A DNA stretch of 64,000 nt, from contig NZ_BAAAXV010000008.1 in assembly GCF_039535785.1 (NCBI RefSeq), forward strand, positions 372,001 through 436,000, given 5' to 3'. Position numbers and translations under genes: made by a program. Shown in pieces: positions 51,301 to 58,418 of this stretch. Every line of letters starts with the position of its first letter. Within the stretch, counting starts at the first letter, position 1. The stretch is from Nonomuraea helvata (GTDB lineage Bacteria; Actinomycetota; Actinomycetes; Streptosporangiales; Streptosporangiaceae). A model generated the notes under the pieces. It saw only the letters and a list, made by a program, of their open reading frames with translations. It made no database searches and had not been told where the DNA came from.

Positions 51301-54300
51301 GGCCGCGCGGCTGGGCTCGTGGCAGGAGGCCGGGGAACGGCTCGGCTCGGCCCTGGGGCTGGCCGGCGGGGACCCGCTCAAGGAGGCCGTCGTACACGAC
51401 CGGCTGGCTGCGCTGGCCGCCCGTACCGGTGAGCTGGCTGCGCAGGTGGAGGCGTTGGAGGCGGCGGCTGCGGGCTTCCTGGCGAGCGGGCTGCGGGAGC
51501 TGGCGGCGCTCACCTCGATCAAGCTCGGCTTCGCTCTGGAGGCACGCGGCGAGTTCCACCGCGCCCGCACAGCCCTCGAATCCGGCCTCACCGGCCTCGA
51601 CCCGGCACTGGACGGCGTCGAGCCGACCTCCGGTGGCATCGAGCTGACCTCTGGTGGCATCGAGCCGACACGCGACGACGTCGCCCGGAGCCGCCACGGT
51701 CTCGGCTCGCCACGCGATGGCCTCGGCCGGACGCGCGCCGGCCTCCACCCGACACACGTCGGCCGCGGCTCGACCGGGAGCGGCGGCTTGGCAGGGCGTG
51801 GCGGCTCCATCGAGCCAGGCGGCGCGCGTGAAGACGGCGGTCCCGGGCAGCGTGGCGGTCCGGGGGAGCGTGGCGGTCCGGCGGAGGCCGGTGGCTCGGC
51901 GGAGTCCGGTGGCTCCTTCGAGCTCATCGCGGCCATGGGCGGAGGCGGAGGGCTGGACGCGGAGCTGCTGGCGCGGCTGGCGAGCATCCAGCTCACCCTC
52001 GGGGACGTCACCCGCGGCCACGCGACCTTGGCGGAGGCGATCAGGGCGGGCGGCGACCAGACGGAGCGGCTGGAGACGTGGCTCCGCATCGAGGAGGCCG
52101 AGGCCGCAGGCGACCTGGAGACCGCCCGCGCCCTCGCCGAGCGCGCCCTGAACAGCCGTTCCGTCGTCTCCGAGCTGAGCGTGGGCGGACGCTCCACCGC
52201 GTCCGGGCACCGCTCGTTCCTGCTGGTCAAGCTCTCCGCCTTCTGCCGCGCGCTGGGGGACCTGGAGGCCGCGCACGCGTACGCCGCCCGCGGCTACGAG
52301 CTGCGCGACCGCCTCGTGATCGACCACCTGCGCAACCTCGGCGCGGCGGCCAGGGGACTGGGCCGTCCGGACGAAGCCGCCGAGCACCTCACCCAGGCGG
52401 TCGCCCTGGCCCGCGACGCGGACGCCGCGCTCCCCGCCGATCTCGTACGGGCGCTCGACCTGCTCGGCCGCGTCCGCACCGACCAGGCCCGCTGGGAGGA
52501 GGCCGCCGAGGCTTTCGACGAGGGCCTGGAGCTGGTGTCCTCGCCGATCTGGCGCGCGTTGCGGGTTTCCTCGCTGGCCGGACGCGCCGCGCTGCACCTG
52601 AAGCTGGGCGAGCTGGCGGAGGCCGAGGCCCGGTACCGGGAGGCCATCGCGATCGGGGAGGAACTGGGCGGCCGGCCGGACCTCGCGGACGCCTACGCCG
52701 ACCTCAGCCTGGTCTGCGCGCTGCGCGGCGAGAGGGAGCAGGCCGGCGGATTCGCCGGACGGGCCCTGGAGCTCGAACGCGCCGGCGGGCGGACCCGGGG
52801 CGTCGTCCTGGCCCTCATCATGCGTGCCCGCCTCGAGGACCCCGCCGGGGCGGAGGTCTCTCTGGAGGAGGCCGCGGATCTGGCTCAGCGCATCGGCTTC
52901 TGGCCGGGAGCGGCGCTCGCCCTGGGCCGCCTCGGCGCGCTCGACCTGGCCGCCGGGTCGTACACCCGTGCCCACTGGCGGCTGACCGAGGCCGTGGAGC
53001 TGCTCGAGGAGCTCGGCCACGACCTGGAGCTGGGTCTCGCCCTGCACCACCGGTCGCTCGCGGCGGAGGAACTCGGAGACCCGGCGGGCGCGCTCGCCGA
53101 CGCCGAACGCGCCCGCGAGCTGGGCCACGACTCCGACAGGGCCATCGGTCTCGCCGTCCGCCTGGGACGCGGGATGACGGCCTGGAGGTACGTGGAGCAG
53201 GCCAAGTCCCGCACGTTGGCCGCGCAGCCAGGGCTCGGGGTGGCGCATGGCCACGGCGACGTGCCCGGCGAGCTGCTGGAGGACGAGCGGCGCGGGCTCG
53301 ACGCCGTGCGGACGCTCATGGCGGCCGCCCGCAACACCCGCGACCCGGCGGAGGCCGCGGCGCTCATCCGGCGGGCCCGTGCCGCGCGGGCCGACGTCGA
53401 GGCGCTGTGGCGGCGCATGGAGCCCTTCGCCCCCGGTCATGTGGCGCTGCGCCGAGGGACCCCGCCCGGCCGCCTGCAGCTCGACACCCTCGTCACCCCC
53501 GGCCACGCAGGCGGAGCGACCGCCCCCGGCCAGGCAGGCGGAGCGACCGCCCGCGTCGCCTCCGACCAGGGCGGAGCGACCGCCCTGGTCGGCTTCCACG
53601 TCGGCGAGGAGAGCGTGACGGTGCTCGCCCACCGCACCGGCTGGCCCGAGCCGCGCGTCTTCCCCACCACCGTCGGCCACGACCTGCTGGCCGCCTTCAC
53701 CGCCACCATCGACGGGCTGCGGCCGGACCTGCTGGACATCGAGGCGCGCCGCCACCGGGCCGCCCTCTGGCGCCGCCTGGCCGACCTCCTCCTCGCGGAC
53801 GCGCTCGACGCGCTCAAGGACGGCCTGGACCACCTCTACCTGGTCCCGCACGCTGGACTCCACCGCGTCCCGCTCCACGCCCTCGCCCCGAACGGCCGCC
53901 CGCTCATCGAGCGCTTCCCCGTGACGTACGCCCCCTCCGTCGCCGCCCTGGCCCGCCTCGCACAGCGGGCCTCCTCGACCGCGGCACGGTCACTGGTCCT
54001 CGGCTGCACCGCCGAACCCAGGAGCCAGGCCGGGCTCGAAGACGTCGCCGCGTTGCTCGGCACCCAGCCCCTCACCGGCCCGGACGCCACCGCGACCACA
54101 CTCTCCGGCACCTGGGACGTGGTGCACCTGTCGTGCCAGGCCGTGTACGACGCCCGCGACCCGTTCGGCTCGGGCATCAGGCTCGCCGACGGGCTCCTGA
54201 CCGCCAGGCGGCTCATGAGCATGAACCTGGACGCCAGGCTCGTCGTCCTCACCGCCCAGGAGGGCGGGGCCACGAGCGGGGACGACCTGGCCGGGCTGAC

Positions 54301-54517
54301 CCACGCCCTCCTGCATGCGGGCGCCAGATCGGTGCTTCTCCCGCTGTGGCCGGTCTCCGCCGAGGTCACCGCGGCCCTGATGCGCGACTTCCACACCAGG
54401 CTGCGTTCCGGCACGGCCCCCGCCCAGGCGCTGCGCGAGGCCGTACTGGAACTCCGCGACCTGTACGGTCCCGCAGAGCCCGACCTGTGGGCCCCCTACG
54501 TCCTGGTGGGCCTCTGA
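48377..54517 (+). CDS. Giant TPR-CHAT protein with glutamines at both catalytic positions
   Basis: 2046 residues from ATG 48377 (GTG 48371 is in frame). Residues about 1-1690 are almost entirely alpha-helical tetratricopeptide-type repeats (for example ALLARFSAQGDPRDLGEV and ARYNLAVLAYAEGDTERALE). A low-complexity Gly/Ser/Glu/Arg insert of about 110 residues lies at about 1077-1187, and a GGAT-rich stretch at about 1709-1738. The C-terminal 330 residues are a CHAT (caspase HetF-associated with TPRs) domain. The catalytic His position reads VVHLSCQAVYD (Gln1921) and the catalytic Cys position LTAQEGGATSGDD (Gln1961), so it is predicted inactive as protease and more likely a scaffold. No partner gene is adjacent. 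Confidence 0.92.
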   Translation: MTEPAGALAARIERFEQSADPGLIWDPAAPAEAEQAMRACAGDRSDAATWRLIGMLHLARYRLDQRITQDAAVAGAFFAAVAVADPGRLPERLRGSKAPSDDSADTWAGLVEEVFQHVDPATYPHVGLLVHALVARAMADPTPEVADRLGELLLQESVRSPDPAWAPGALAVLGGGLVRLFGVTGEREHIDDAVHVLFRAALAEPSHAGELATALGMAAFGDEELVRAYLAATETAPRGQDRSRALLALVELAYARSAGSFADRDLLAFIRVGQCALDFWHEQWAHPGVLAPYAAGLVEWFVVTGDERSLEAGTEMLEALHVAPDETARGLGTDPVVRLGLLGDRRWNRYGVTGEQADLESAIEVLREAAELMPNGHPYRARQLANLADALLERATVAGGDPAEPVAAARAALAAHGERDPARAEALLTLGRALHLDLSPVHADEAVAVLREALAAGERPAFRAEAYELVSEVLRRRAAHTGRVEDLHEAVEAARQGLELAVRDQTPDSDGGLEGGRGGSARRELCRALLARFSAQGDPRDLGEVLTLARDGDPELLARLGTMLDGPLPPDPQLAQSATELALALPDSPDGEVAVKLLRYAERQADSPGEFLLEAGQRLRELGRRRTACAVLGRAAEVFGAGARMAYALSEQGLVHQELGELDLALESFDRSAAGYRSLGAAGSEALQLGHMGLVLLQSGHPARAFEHHQRAATLCEDAGLAAEEAAQQGYAAEAGLAAGDPVGAVSCAARARDLYLGLGDARQAALVLVPAARAALDQDDLTATGERIAACAIELEAAGAWEEACRTLDAQAVLLAGRGHPGHAAACETRLVEIVRRRGERREPADEWYRIARRRRERGDADGARMAYQLAEREYEALGHYDGAASARYNLAVLAYAEGDTERALEEFGAAGQAFARLSAFAKEASALTMRASCLILLDRLDDASEDLERALELAATEGDVAALLTATLGQAELAARLGSWQEAGERLGSALGLAGGDPLKEAVVHDRLAALAARTGELAAQVEALEAAAAGFLASGLRELAALTSIKLGFALEARGEFHRARTALESGLTGLDPALDGVEPTSGGIELTSGGIEPTRDDVARSRHGLGSPRDGLGRTRAGLHPTHVGRGSTGSGGLAGRGGSIEPGGAREDGGPGQRGGPGERGGPAEAGGSAESGGSFELIAAMGGGGGLDAELLARLASIQLTLGDVTRGHATLAEAIRAGGDQTERLETWLRIEEAEAAGDLETARALAERALNSRSVVSELSVGGRSTASGHRSFLLVKLSAFCRALGDLEAAHAYAARGYELRDRLVIDHLRNLGAAARGLGRPDEAAEHLTQAVALARDADAALPADLVRALDLLGRVRTDQARWEEAAEAFDEGLELVSSPIWRALRVSSLAGRAALHLKLGELAEAEARYREAIAIGEELGGRPDLADAYADLSLVCALRGEREQAGGFAGRALELERAGGRTRGVVLALIMRARLEDPAGAEVSLEEAADLAQRIGFWPGAALALGRLGALDLAAGSYTRAHWRLTEAVELLEELGHDLELGLALHHRSLAAEELGDPAGALADAERARELGHDSDRAIGLAVRLGRGMTAWRYVEQAKSRTLAAQPGLGVAHGHGDVPGELLEDERRGLDAVRTLMAAARNTRDPAEAAALIRRARAARADVEALWRRMEPFAPGHVALRRGTPPGRLQLDTLVTPGHAGGATAPGQAGGATARVASDQGGATALVGFHVGEESVTVLAHRTGWPEPRVFPTTVGHDLLAAFTATIDGLRPDLLDIEARRHRAALWRRLADLLLADALDALKDGLDHLYLVPHAGLHRVPLHALAPNGRPLIERFPVTYAPSVAALARLAQRASSTAARSLVLGCTAEPRSQAGLEDVAALLGTQPLTGPDATATTLSGTWDVVHLSCQAVYDARDPFGSGIRLADGLLTARRLMSMNLDARLVVLTAQEGGATSGDDLAGLTHALLHAGARSVLLPLWPVSAEVTAALMRDFHTRLRSGTAPAQALREAVLELRDLYGPAEPDLWAPYVLVGL
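51600..51936 (+). repeat. Low-complexity coding insert in the TPR-CHAT gene
   Basis: Imperfect short repeats encode GIEPT, SGGIE, then R/G/S/H-rich and finally GGPGERGGPAEAGGSAES-like units. It interrupts otherwise regular TPR helices. Such sequence grows and shrinks by slippage and probably forms a flexible linker between two TPR superhelices. Confidence 0.75.
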
Positions 54518-54978
54518 GCCAGCACCTCGGCCAGGCGCTCCATGGACTCGCGCCCGCCCCGTGGCCCGTCGGCCCGCACGATCGCGTCCCGCGCCTCCAC
54601 CGACGGGTGCACGGATCGCGCGACGTAGCGGGTCCCGCCCGGGACCTCCTCCAGGGTGACCGTCTCCAGCGCGACGTCCCCGGGCGTGCCCTCGAACTCC
54701 CACGTCCGTACGAACCGCTCGGGCGCCACCACGTCGTGATAGACGCCACGGAAGCCGTACTCCCGGCCATGAGCGTCGCTGTTCACGTACCGCCACAGGC
54801 CGCCCCGCCGGAGCTCCATCACATCGACGCGGGTGCTGAGGAAGCGCGGCCCCCACCACCGGGGCACCAGCTCCGGGTCGGTGACCGCCCGGAACACCAC
54901 CTCGCGGGGCGCGTCGAAGACGTGGATCATGACGATGTCCTGGCGGCCGGGTTCGATGACGAACTCGGTGTCACTCAT
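54496..54978 (-). CDS. SRPBCC/AHSA1-family protein
   Basis: 160 residues with the Aha1-C/START-like helix-grip fold: IHVFDAPREVVFRAVTDPEL, then WWGPRFLSTRVDV and LTLEEVPGG-like strands. Members bind hydrophobic ligands or act as Hsp90 co-chaperone-like proteins; actinobacterial ones are typically encoded next to an ArsR regulator, as here. ATG 54978 overlaps the ArsR stop, giving coupled translation; GTG 54984 is also in frame. Its 3' end overlaps the TPR-CHAT gene end by 22 bases. Confidence 0.88.
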   Translation of the reverse strand: MSDTEFVIEPGRQDIVMIHVFDAPREVVFRAVTDPELVPRWWGPRFLSTRVDVMELRRGGLWRYVNSDAHGREYGFRGVYHDVVAPERFVRTWEFEGTPGDVALETVTLEEVPGGTRYVARSVHPSVEARDAIVRADGPRGGRESMERLAEVLAQRPTRT

Positions 54979-55306
54979 GCTCACCCCTCTGGATCTTCCT
55001 GATCTCCTGCTCGAGCCGGTCGAACCGGTCGGTCCAGCGGTCGCGGTAGCGGACGATCCACTCCGCGGCGCTGTCCAGCGGAGCCGTCTCCATGCGGCAG
55101 GGCCGCCACTGCGCGTCGCGGCCCCGGCTGATCAGCCCGGCGCGTTCGAGCACCTTGAGGTGCTTGGAGACGGCCTGAAGGCTGATGTCGAACGGCTCGG
55201 CCAGCTCGTTCACCGTCGCCTCGCCCTCGGCCAGCCGGGCGAGGATCGCGCGGCGCGTCGGGTCGGCCAGCGCGGCGAAGGTGCGGCTCAGCTGGTCGTC
55301 GGGCAC
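54971..55306 (-). CDS. ArsR-family transcriptional regulator
   Basis: 111 residues. Winged helix with ATVNELAEPFDISLQAVSKH as the HTH. It lacks the CxC metal site of metal-sensing ArsR proteins (only one Cys, in RPCRME), so it is of the non-metal type that pairs with SRPBCC genes. GTG 55306 starts one base after the stop of the SDR gene, so SDR, ArsR and SRPBCC form one operon; probable autoregulation through the repeat at 56065-56097. Confidence 0.9.
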   Translation of the reverse strand: MPDDQLSRTFAALADPTRRAILARLAEGEATVNELAEPFDISLQAVSKHLKVLERAGLISRGRDAQWRPCRMETAPLDSAAEWIVRYRDRWTDRFDRLEQEIRKIQRGEHE

Positions 55307-55307
55307 G

Positions 55308-56060
55308 TCAGTGGTCCACGATGGCGCCGCAGGAGACGTTCACGGTCGCGGAGGTCATGGTCCTGGCCCGGTCCGAGGCCACGAAGGCGGCGACGTCGCC
55401 CACGTCGGCCAGCGTCGCGGTCCGCTGGAGCAGGGTCGGCTCGCGCAGCGCGGCCTCGAGGTCGTCCCTGCCGGGATAGTCGCCGGGCAGGCTCTCCGGC
55501 ACGCCGCCCGTGATCATGGTGACGACGCGGACGCCGTACCGACCGGCCTCGCACGCCCACTGCCGCCGGATGCCCTCCATGGCGTCGAGCGCGACCTTGA
55601 ACCCGCCGAGCCCAGGTGACGTCTGAGGGCCGCCGCCGCCGAACAGCAGGATCACCCCGGACCCGCGGGGGATCATGTGCTTGACGGCGGCCCTGATGGT
55701 CAGGAACTGCGTCCTCGCGGCAACCTCGATCGGCCGCAGGAACTCCTCGGGGGAGATCTCGAGCAGCGGCTTCTGCACGTCCTGGACCCCGATGGCGTTG
55801 AACGAGACGTCGATGCCGCCGGCCCGCTCGGCCACCGAGTCGGCGAACGCGCCGACCGCCTTCTCGTCCAGCGCGTCCACCAGAGCCGTCTCGGCCGTCC
55901 CTCCGGCGGCGCGGACATCGGCGGCGACCTTGTCGAGCGGTGCCTGGGTGCGGCCCGCGAGGAAGACCCGCGCGCCCTCGCGGGCGAAGGCCCGCGCCGC
56001 CGCGCCGCCGATCGGGCCGCCCGCGCCGTAGACCACGGCGACCTTGTCCTGAAGGAGCAT
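55308..56060 (-). CDS. SDR-family protein lacking the YxxxK catalytic pair
   Basis: 250 residues, first gene of the ArsR operon. The cofactor motif YGAGGPIGGAAA and the NAIG turn (VSFNAIGVQD) show an SDR fold. At the active-site positions there is VILLFGGGG where the Ser is expected and PGLGGFKVALDAM where YxxxK is expected, so Lys is kept but Tyr and Ser are lost. It may bind NAD(P)H without normal catalysis or use another chemistry. ATG 56060 is used; TTG 56069 is upstream. The substrate is unknown. Confidence 0.82.
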   Translation of the reverse strand: MLLQDKVAVVYGAGGPIGGAAARAFAREGARVFLAGRTQAPLDKVAADVRAAGGTAETALVDALDEKAVGAFADSVAERAGGIDVSFNAIGVQDVQKPLLEISPEEFLRPIEVAARTQFLTIRAAVKHMIPRGSGVILLFGGGGPQTSPGLGGFKVALDAMEGIRRQWACEAGRYGVRVVTMITGGVPESLPGDYPGRDDLEAALREPTLLQRTATLADVGDVAAFVASDRARTMTSATVNVSCGAIVDH

Positions 56061-56064
56061 GGCA

Positions 56065-56097
56065 TTCAACCCTTCGGTTTATCAACCTGTGAGTTGA
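56065..56097. promoter_or_regulatory. ArsR operator candidate
   Basis: TCAAC-N6-GTTGA occurs at 56082-56097 with perfect 5-bp arms, and a related half-repeat TTCAAC-N6-GTTTA at 56065-56080 directly precedes it. ATCAAC-type arms with a 6-base spacer are common for non-metal ArsR regulators. It sits immediately upstream of the SDR-ArsR-SRPBCC operon. Confidence 0.55.
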
Positions 56098-56100
56098 ATG

Positions 56101-56211
56101 CTAGCCGAGGGGGCGGCGCCCGGCAAAGCCCAGTTCCGTCAGCGCGCGGGCGTCCTCGATCACCTCGGGGAGCAGCGCGCGGGCCTCGTCAACGGTGAAG
56201 ATCCGGTCCAT
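56101..56211 (-). pseudogene. N-terminal fragment of a DUF2203-family protein
   Basis: A 36-codon frame MDRIFTVDEARALLPEVIED, then ARALTELGFAGRRPLG and TAG, matches the start of DUF2203 proteins (which continue for about 100 more residues). The rest of the gene is not found downstream. ATG 56211 to TAG 56101 is intact, so a tiny peptide could still be made. Confidence 0.55.
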
Positions 56212-56221
56212 GCGCCACACG

Positions 56222-56896
56222 TTACGGCGCGTACGCGTCGATGAGCAGCCGTTCGGCGTGGTCGAGGTAGTCGTCCAGGTACGCGGCGGCCTTCTCCGGC
56301 TGTCCCGATTCCATGAGGCCGAGCAGCGCGCGGTTGCGGTCGACGAACGGCTGGTGGAAGGCCCGCGGATTCTCCATCACGTGGAAGACCAGGCGCAGCT
56401 CGGCCAGCAGTTGGCGCATGGCCTCGTCGATCCGCGGGCTTCCGTTGAGCGCGGCGAGCGCCTGGTGGAAGCGGATGTTGGCGGTGCCGACGCCCTGCCA
56501 GTCGTCCTGCGCGGCGGCCCGCTCGGCGTCGAGCACGGCCTCCTTGATCACGGCCAGCGCCTCGGGGGGCGGGCTGAGGCGTACCGCGGCCCCTTCGAGC
56601 ACGCGGCGCACCCGGTAGAGGTCGGCGACGTCCTCGGCGGACGGGAGCCGGACGAAGACGCCCCTGTTGAGCTTGTGGTCGAGCAGCCGCTCGTGGCCGA
56701 GCAGCCGGAACGCCTCGCGCAGCGTGTTGCGGGAAACGCCGAGCCCCTCAGAGATCGACTCCTCCGACAGGCGCTGCCCAGGGCGGAAGAAGCCCTCGCT
56801 GATGCGGTCGCGCAGGATGTCGGCCACCCGCTCCGCCGTGCTGGTGCGGCCCAGCCGGGAACGGTCCTGGGCGAGGTCGGCAACCACGTCATCCAC
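56222..56896 (-). CDS. GntR-family (FCD) regulator
   Basis: 224 residues from GTG 56896. N-terminal winged helix (GFFRPGQRLSEESISEGLGV, then SRNTLREAFRLLG) and a C-terminal FCD ligand domain with the metal-binding pattern D...H...H (ANIRFHQALAAL, LVFHVME, YLDDYLDHAERL). FCD regulators sense carboxylates and control catabolic genes. The frame can be extended to 56941, but a palindrome that looks like its operator (56933-56945) overlaps that extension. It is divergent from a metabolite:H+ symporter gene, its likely target. Confidence 0.85.
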   Translation of the reverse strand: MDDVVADLAQDRSRLGRTSTAERVADILRDRISEGFFRPGQRLSEESISEGLGVSRNTLREAFRLLGHERLLDHKLNRGVFVRLPSAEDVADLYRVRRVLEGAAVRLSPPPEALAVIKEAVLDAERAAAQDDWQGVGTANIRFHQALAALNGSPRIDEAMRQLLAELRLVFHVMENPRAFHQPFVDRNRALLGLMESGQPEKAAAYLDDYLDHAERLLIDAYAP

Positions 56897-56932
56897 ATTC
56901 AACAGGGAATCATGGAGCAAAACTCTTGTCGA

Positions 56933-56945
56933 ATTGTTCAACGAT
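56933..56945. promoter_or_regulatory. GntR operator palindrome
   Basis: ATTGTTCAACGAT reads ATCGTTGAACAAT on the other strand and agrees with itself at 11 of 13 positions, close to published GntR/FCD sites of the type TTGT-N-ACAA. It lies in the spacer between the GntR and symporter genes. Confidence 0.65.
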
Positions 56946-56992
56946 TCTTATGTTGAGAAGAACCCCCTTAGCTGAGATCGAGGAGCGATCGA

Positions 56993-58321
56993 ATGACAGG
57001 CTCCGCGCAACAGACCCGGCGGGTGATCCTCGCCGGCCTGATCGGCACGTCGCTGGAGTGGTACGACTTCTTCCTCTACACCACGGCCGCGACCCTGGTC
57101 TTCCCCAAGCTGTTCTTCTCTTCGCTCGACCCGTTCAACGCGACGCTGGCGTCGCTGACCACCAACGCCGTGGCGTTCGTCGCCCGGCCGCTCGGCGGCG
57201 TCGTGTTCGGCCACTTCGGCGACCGGGCGGGCCGCAAGACCGTGCTGGTGGTGACGCTCCTGGTGATGGGCGTCTCGACATTCCTCATCGGCGTGCTGCC
57301 CGGCTACGCGAGCGTGGGCGTGGCGGCGCCGATCCTGCTGGCGCTGCTCAGGTTCGTGCAGGGTCTGGGGCTCGGCGGCGAGTGGGGCGGCGCGGTGATC
57401 ATGTCGATCGAGCACGGCGACGGGCGGCGGCGCGGCTTCAACGCCAGCTGGCCGCAGGTCGGCGTGCCCGCCGGTTACGTGCTGGCCACCGGGCTGCTCA
57501 CGGTGCTGTCGTTCGCGATGTCCGACGCGGCGTTCCTGTCGTGGGGGTGGCGGGTGCCGTTCCTGCTGTCGGGGGTGCTGGTGTTCGTGGGCCTGTGGGT
57601 GCGGCTGAGGATCAGCGAGTCGCCGCTGTTCGCCGAGGTCGAGGAGCGGGGCGCCAAGGCCAGGATGCCGCTGCTCGAGGTGGTGCGTACGCACCCGAGG
57701 GCCCTGCTGTCGGCCTTCACCGCGCGGATCGGGGTGGACGCGGCCTTCTACATCTTCACCGCGTACATCATCGTCTACCTCACCACGGTGTTGCACCTGC
57801 CGCGCTCGTACGCGCTGAACGCGGTGCTGATCGGGTCCGCGCTGGAGCTCGTGCTGATCCCGCTGGCGGGCGCGCTGTCCGACCGGTTCGGGCGGCGGCC
57901 CGTCTACCTCGTAGGCGTGGTGGGCGCGGCGGTGTGGGCGTTCGCGTTCTTCCCGCTGCTCGACAGCAGGTCGTTCCCGCTGATCGCGCTGGCCGCCGTG
58001 GTGGCGCTGGTCACCCACGCCGCGATGTACGGGCCGCAGGCGGCGTTCATCGCCGAGTTGTTCAGCACGCGCCTGCGTTACAGCGGCGCCTCCATGGGCT
58101 ACCAGGTGGCCGGCATCGTCGGCGGCGCGCTGGCCCCGATCATCGCGCTCAAGCTGTTCGAGGCGTACGGATCCACGCTCGCGGTGTCGATCTACGTGGT
58201 CGCCGCCCTGGCGGTCACGGCCCTGGGCCTGGCCATCGCCCCGGAGACCCGCGACCTCGACCTCGCCGACGCCCCCGAGGCCAGGACCCCGCTCCCCGGC
58301 CAGGTGGGCCCGTTCGCCTGA
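56993..58321 (+). CDS. MFS transporter, metabolite:H+ symporter (ShiA/MHS) type
   Basis: 442 residues and 12 membrane helices. SLEWYDFFLYTTAATLVFPK at the N-terminus and the GHFGDRAGRK loop between helices 2 and 3 are typical of the MHS group, which imports carboxylates such as shikimate, alpha-ketoglutarate or aromatic acids. The start ATG follows GAGGAGCGATCGA. The divergent FCD regulator suggests carboxylate-inducible uptake. Confidence 0.9.
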   Translation: MTGSAQQTRRVILAGLIGTSLEWYDFFLYTTAATLVFPKLFFSSLDPFNATLASLTTNAVAFVARPLGGVVFGHFGDRAGRKTVLVVTLLVMGVSTFLIGVLPGYASVGVAAPILLALLRFVQGLGLGGEWGGAVIMSIEHGDGRRRGFNASWPQVGVPAGYVLATGLLTVLSFAMSDAAFLSWGWRVPFLLSGVLVFVGLWVRLRISESPLFAEVEERGAKARMPLLEVVRTHPRALLSAFTARIGVDAAFYIFTAYIIVYLTTVLHLPRSYALNAVLIGSALELVLIPLAGALSDRFGRRPVYLVGVVGAAVWAFAFFPLLDSRSFPLIALAAVVALVTHAAMYGPQAAFIAELFSTRLRYSGASMGYQVAGIVGGALAPIIALKLFEAYGSTLAVSIYVVAALAVTALGLAIAPETRDLDLADAPEARTPLPGQVGPFA

Positions 58322-58375
58322 GCCTTCCGCTCACCACCGCACCCGCGAGACATCACTGGAAATCGCCGCGAAAGC

Positions 58376-58405
58376 CGCGGGCGGCGGCTGCCTCCGCCGC
58401 CCGCG
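58376..58405 (+). terminator. Hairpin between MHS transporter and SPFH genes
   Basis: 12-bp perfect arms 58376-58387 and 58394-58405 with a 6-base loop. It lies directly before the Shine-Dalgarno (GGAAGGG) of the SPFH gene, so it can act as terminator of the transporter transcript or reduce translation of the SPFH protein. Confidence 0.55.
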
Positions 58406-58418
58406 CGGAAGGGCCCGG

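Noticed and set aside
51600..51936. CRISPR-like or satellite repeat
   Set aside because: Repeats are short, irregular and in frame within a coding region; no spacers.
48836..53878. A 1680-codon open frame antisense to the TPR-CHAT gene
   Set aside because: Composition is Arg/Gly/Gln/Pro-rich with no domain; it arises because GC-rich third positions remove stops from the antisense frame.
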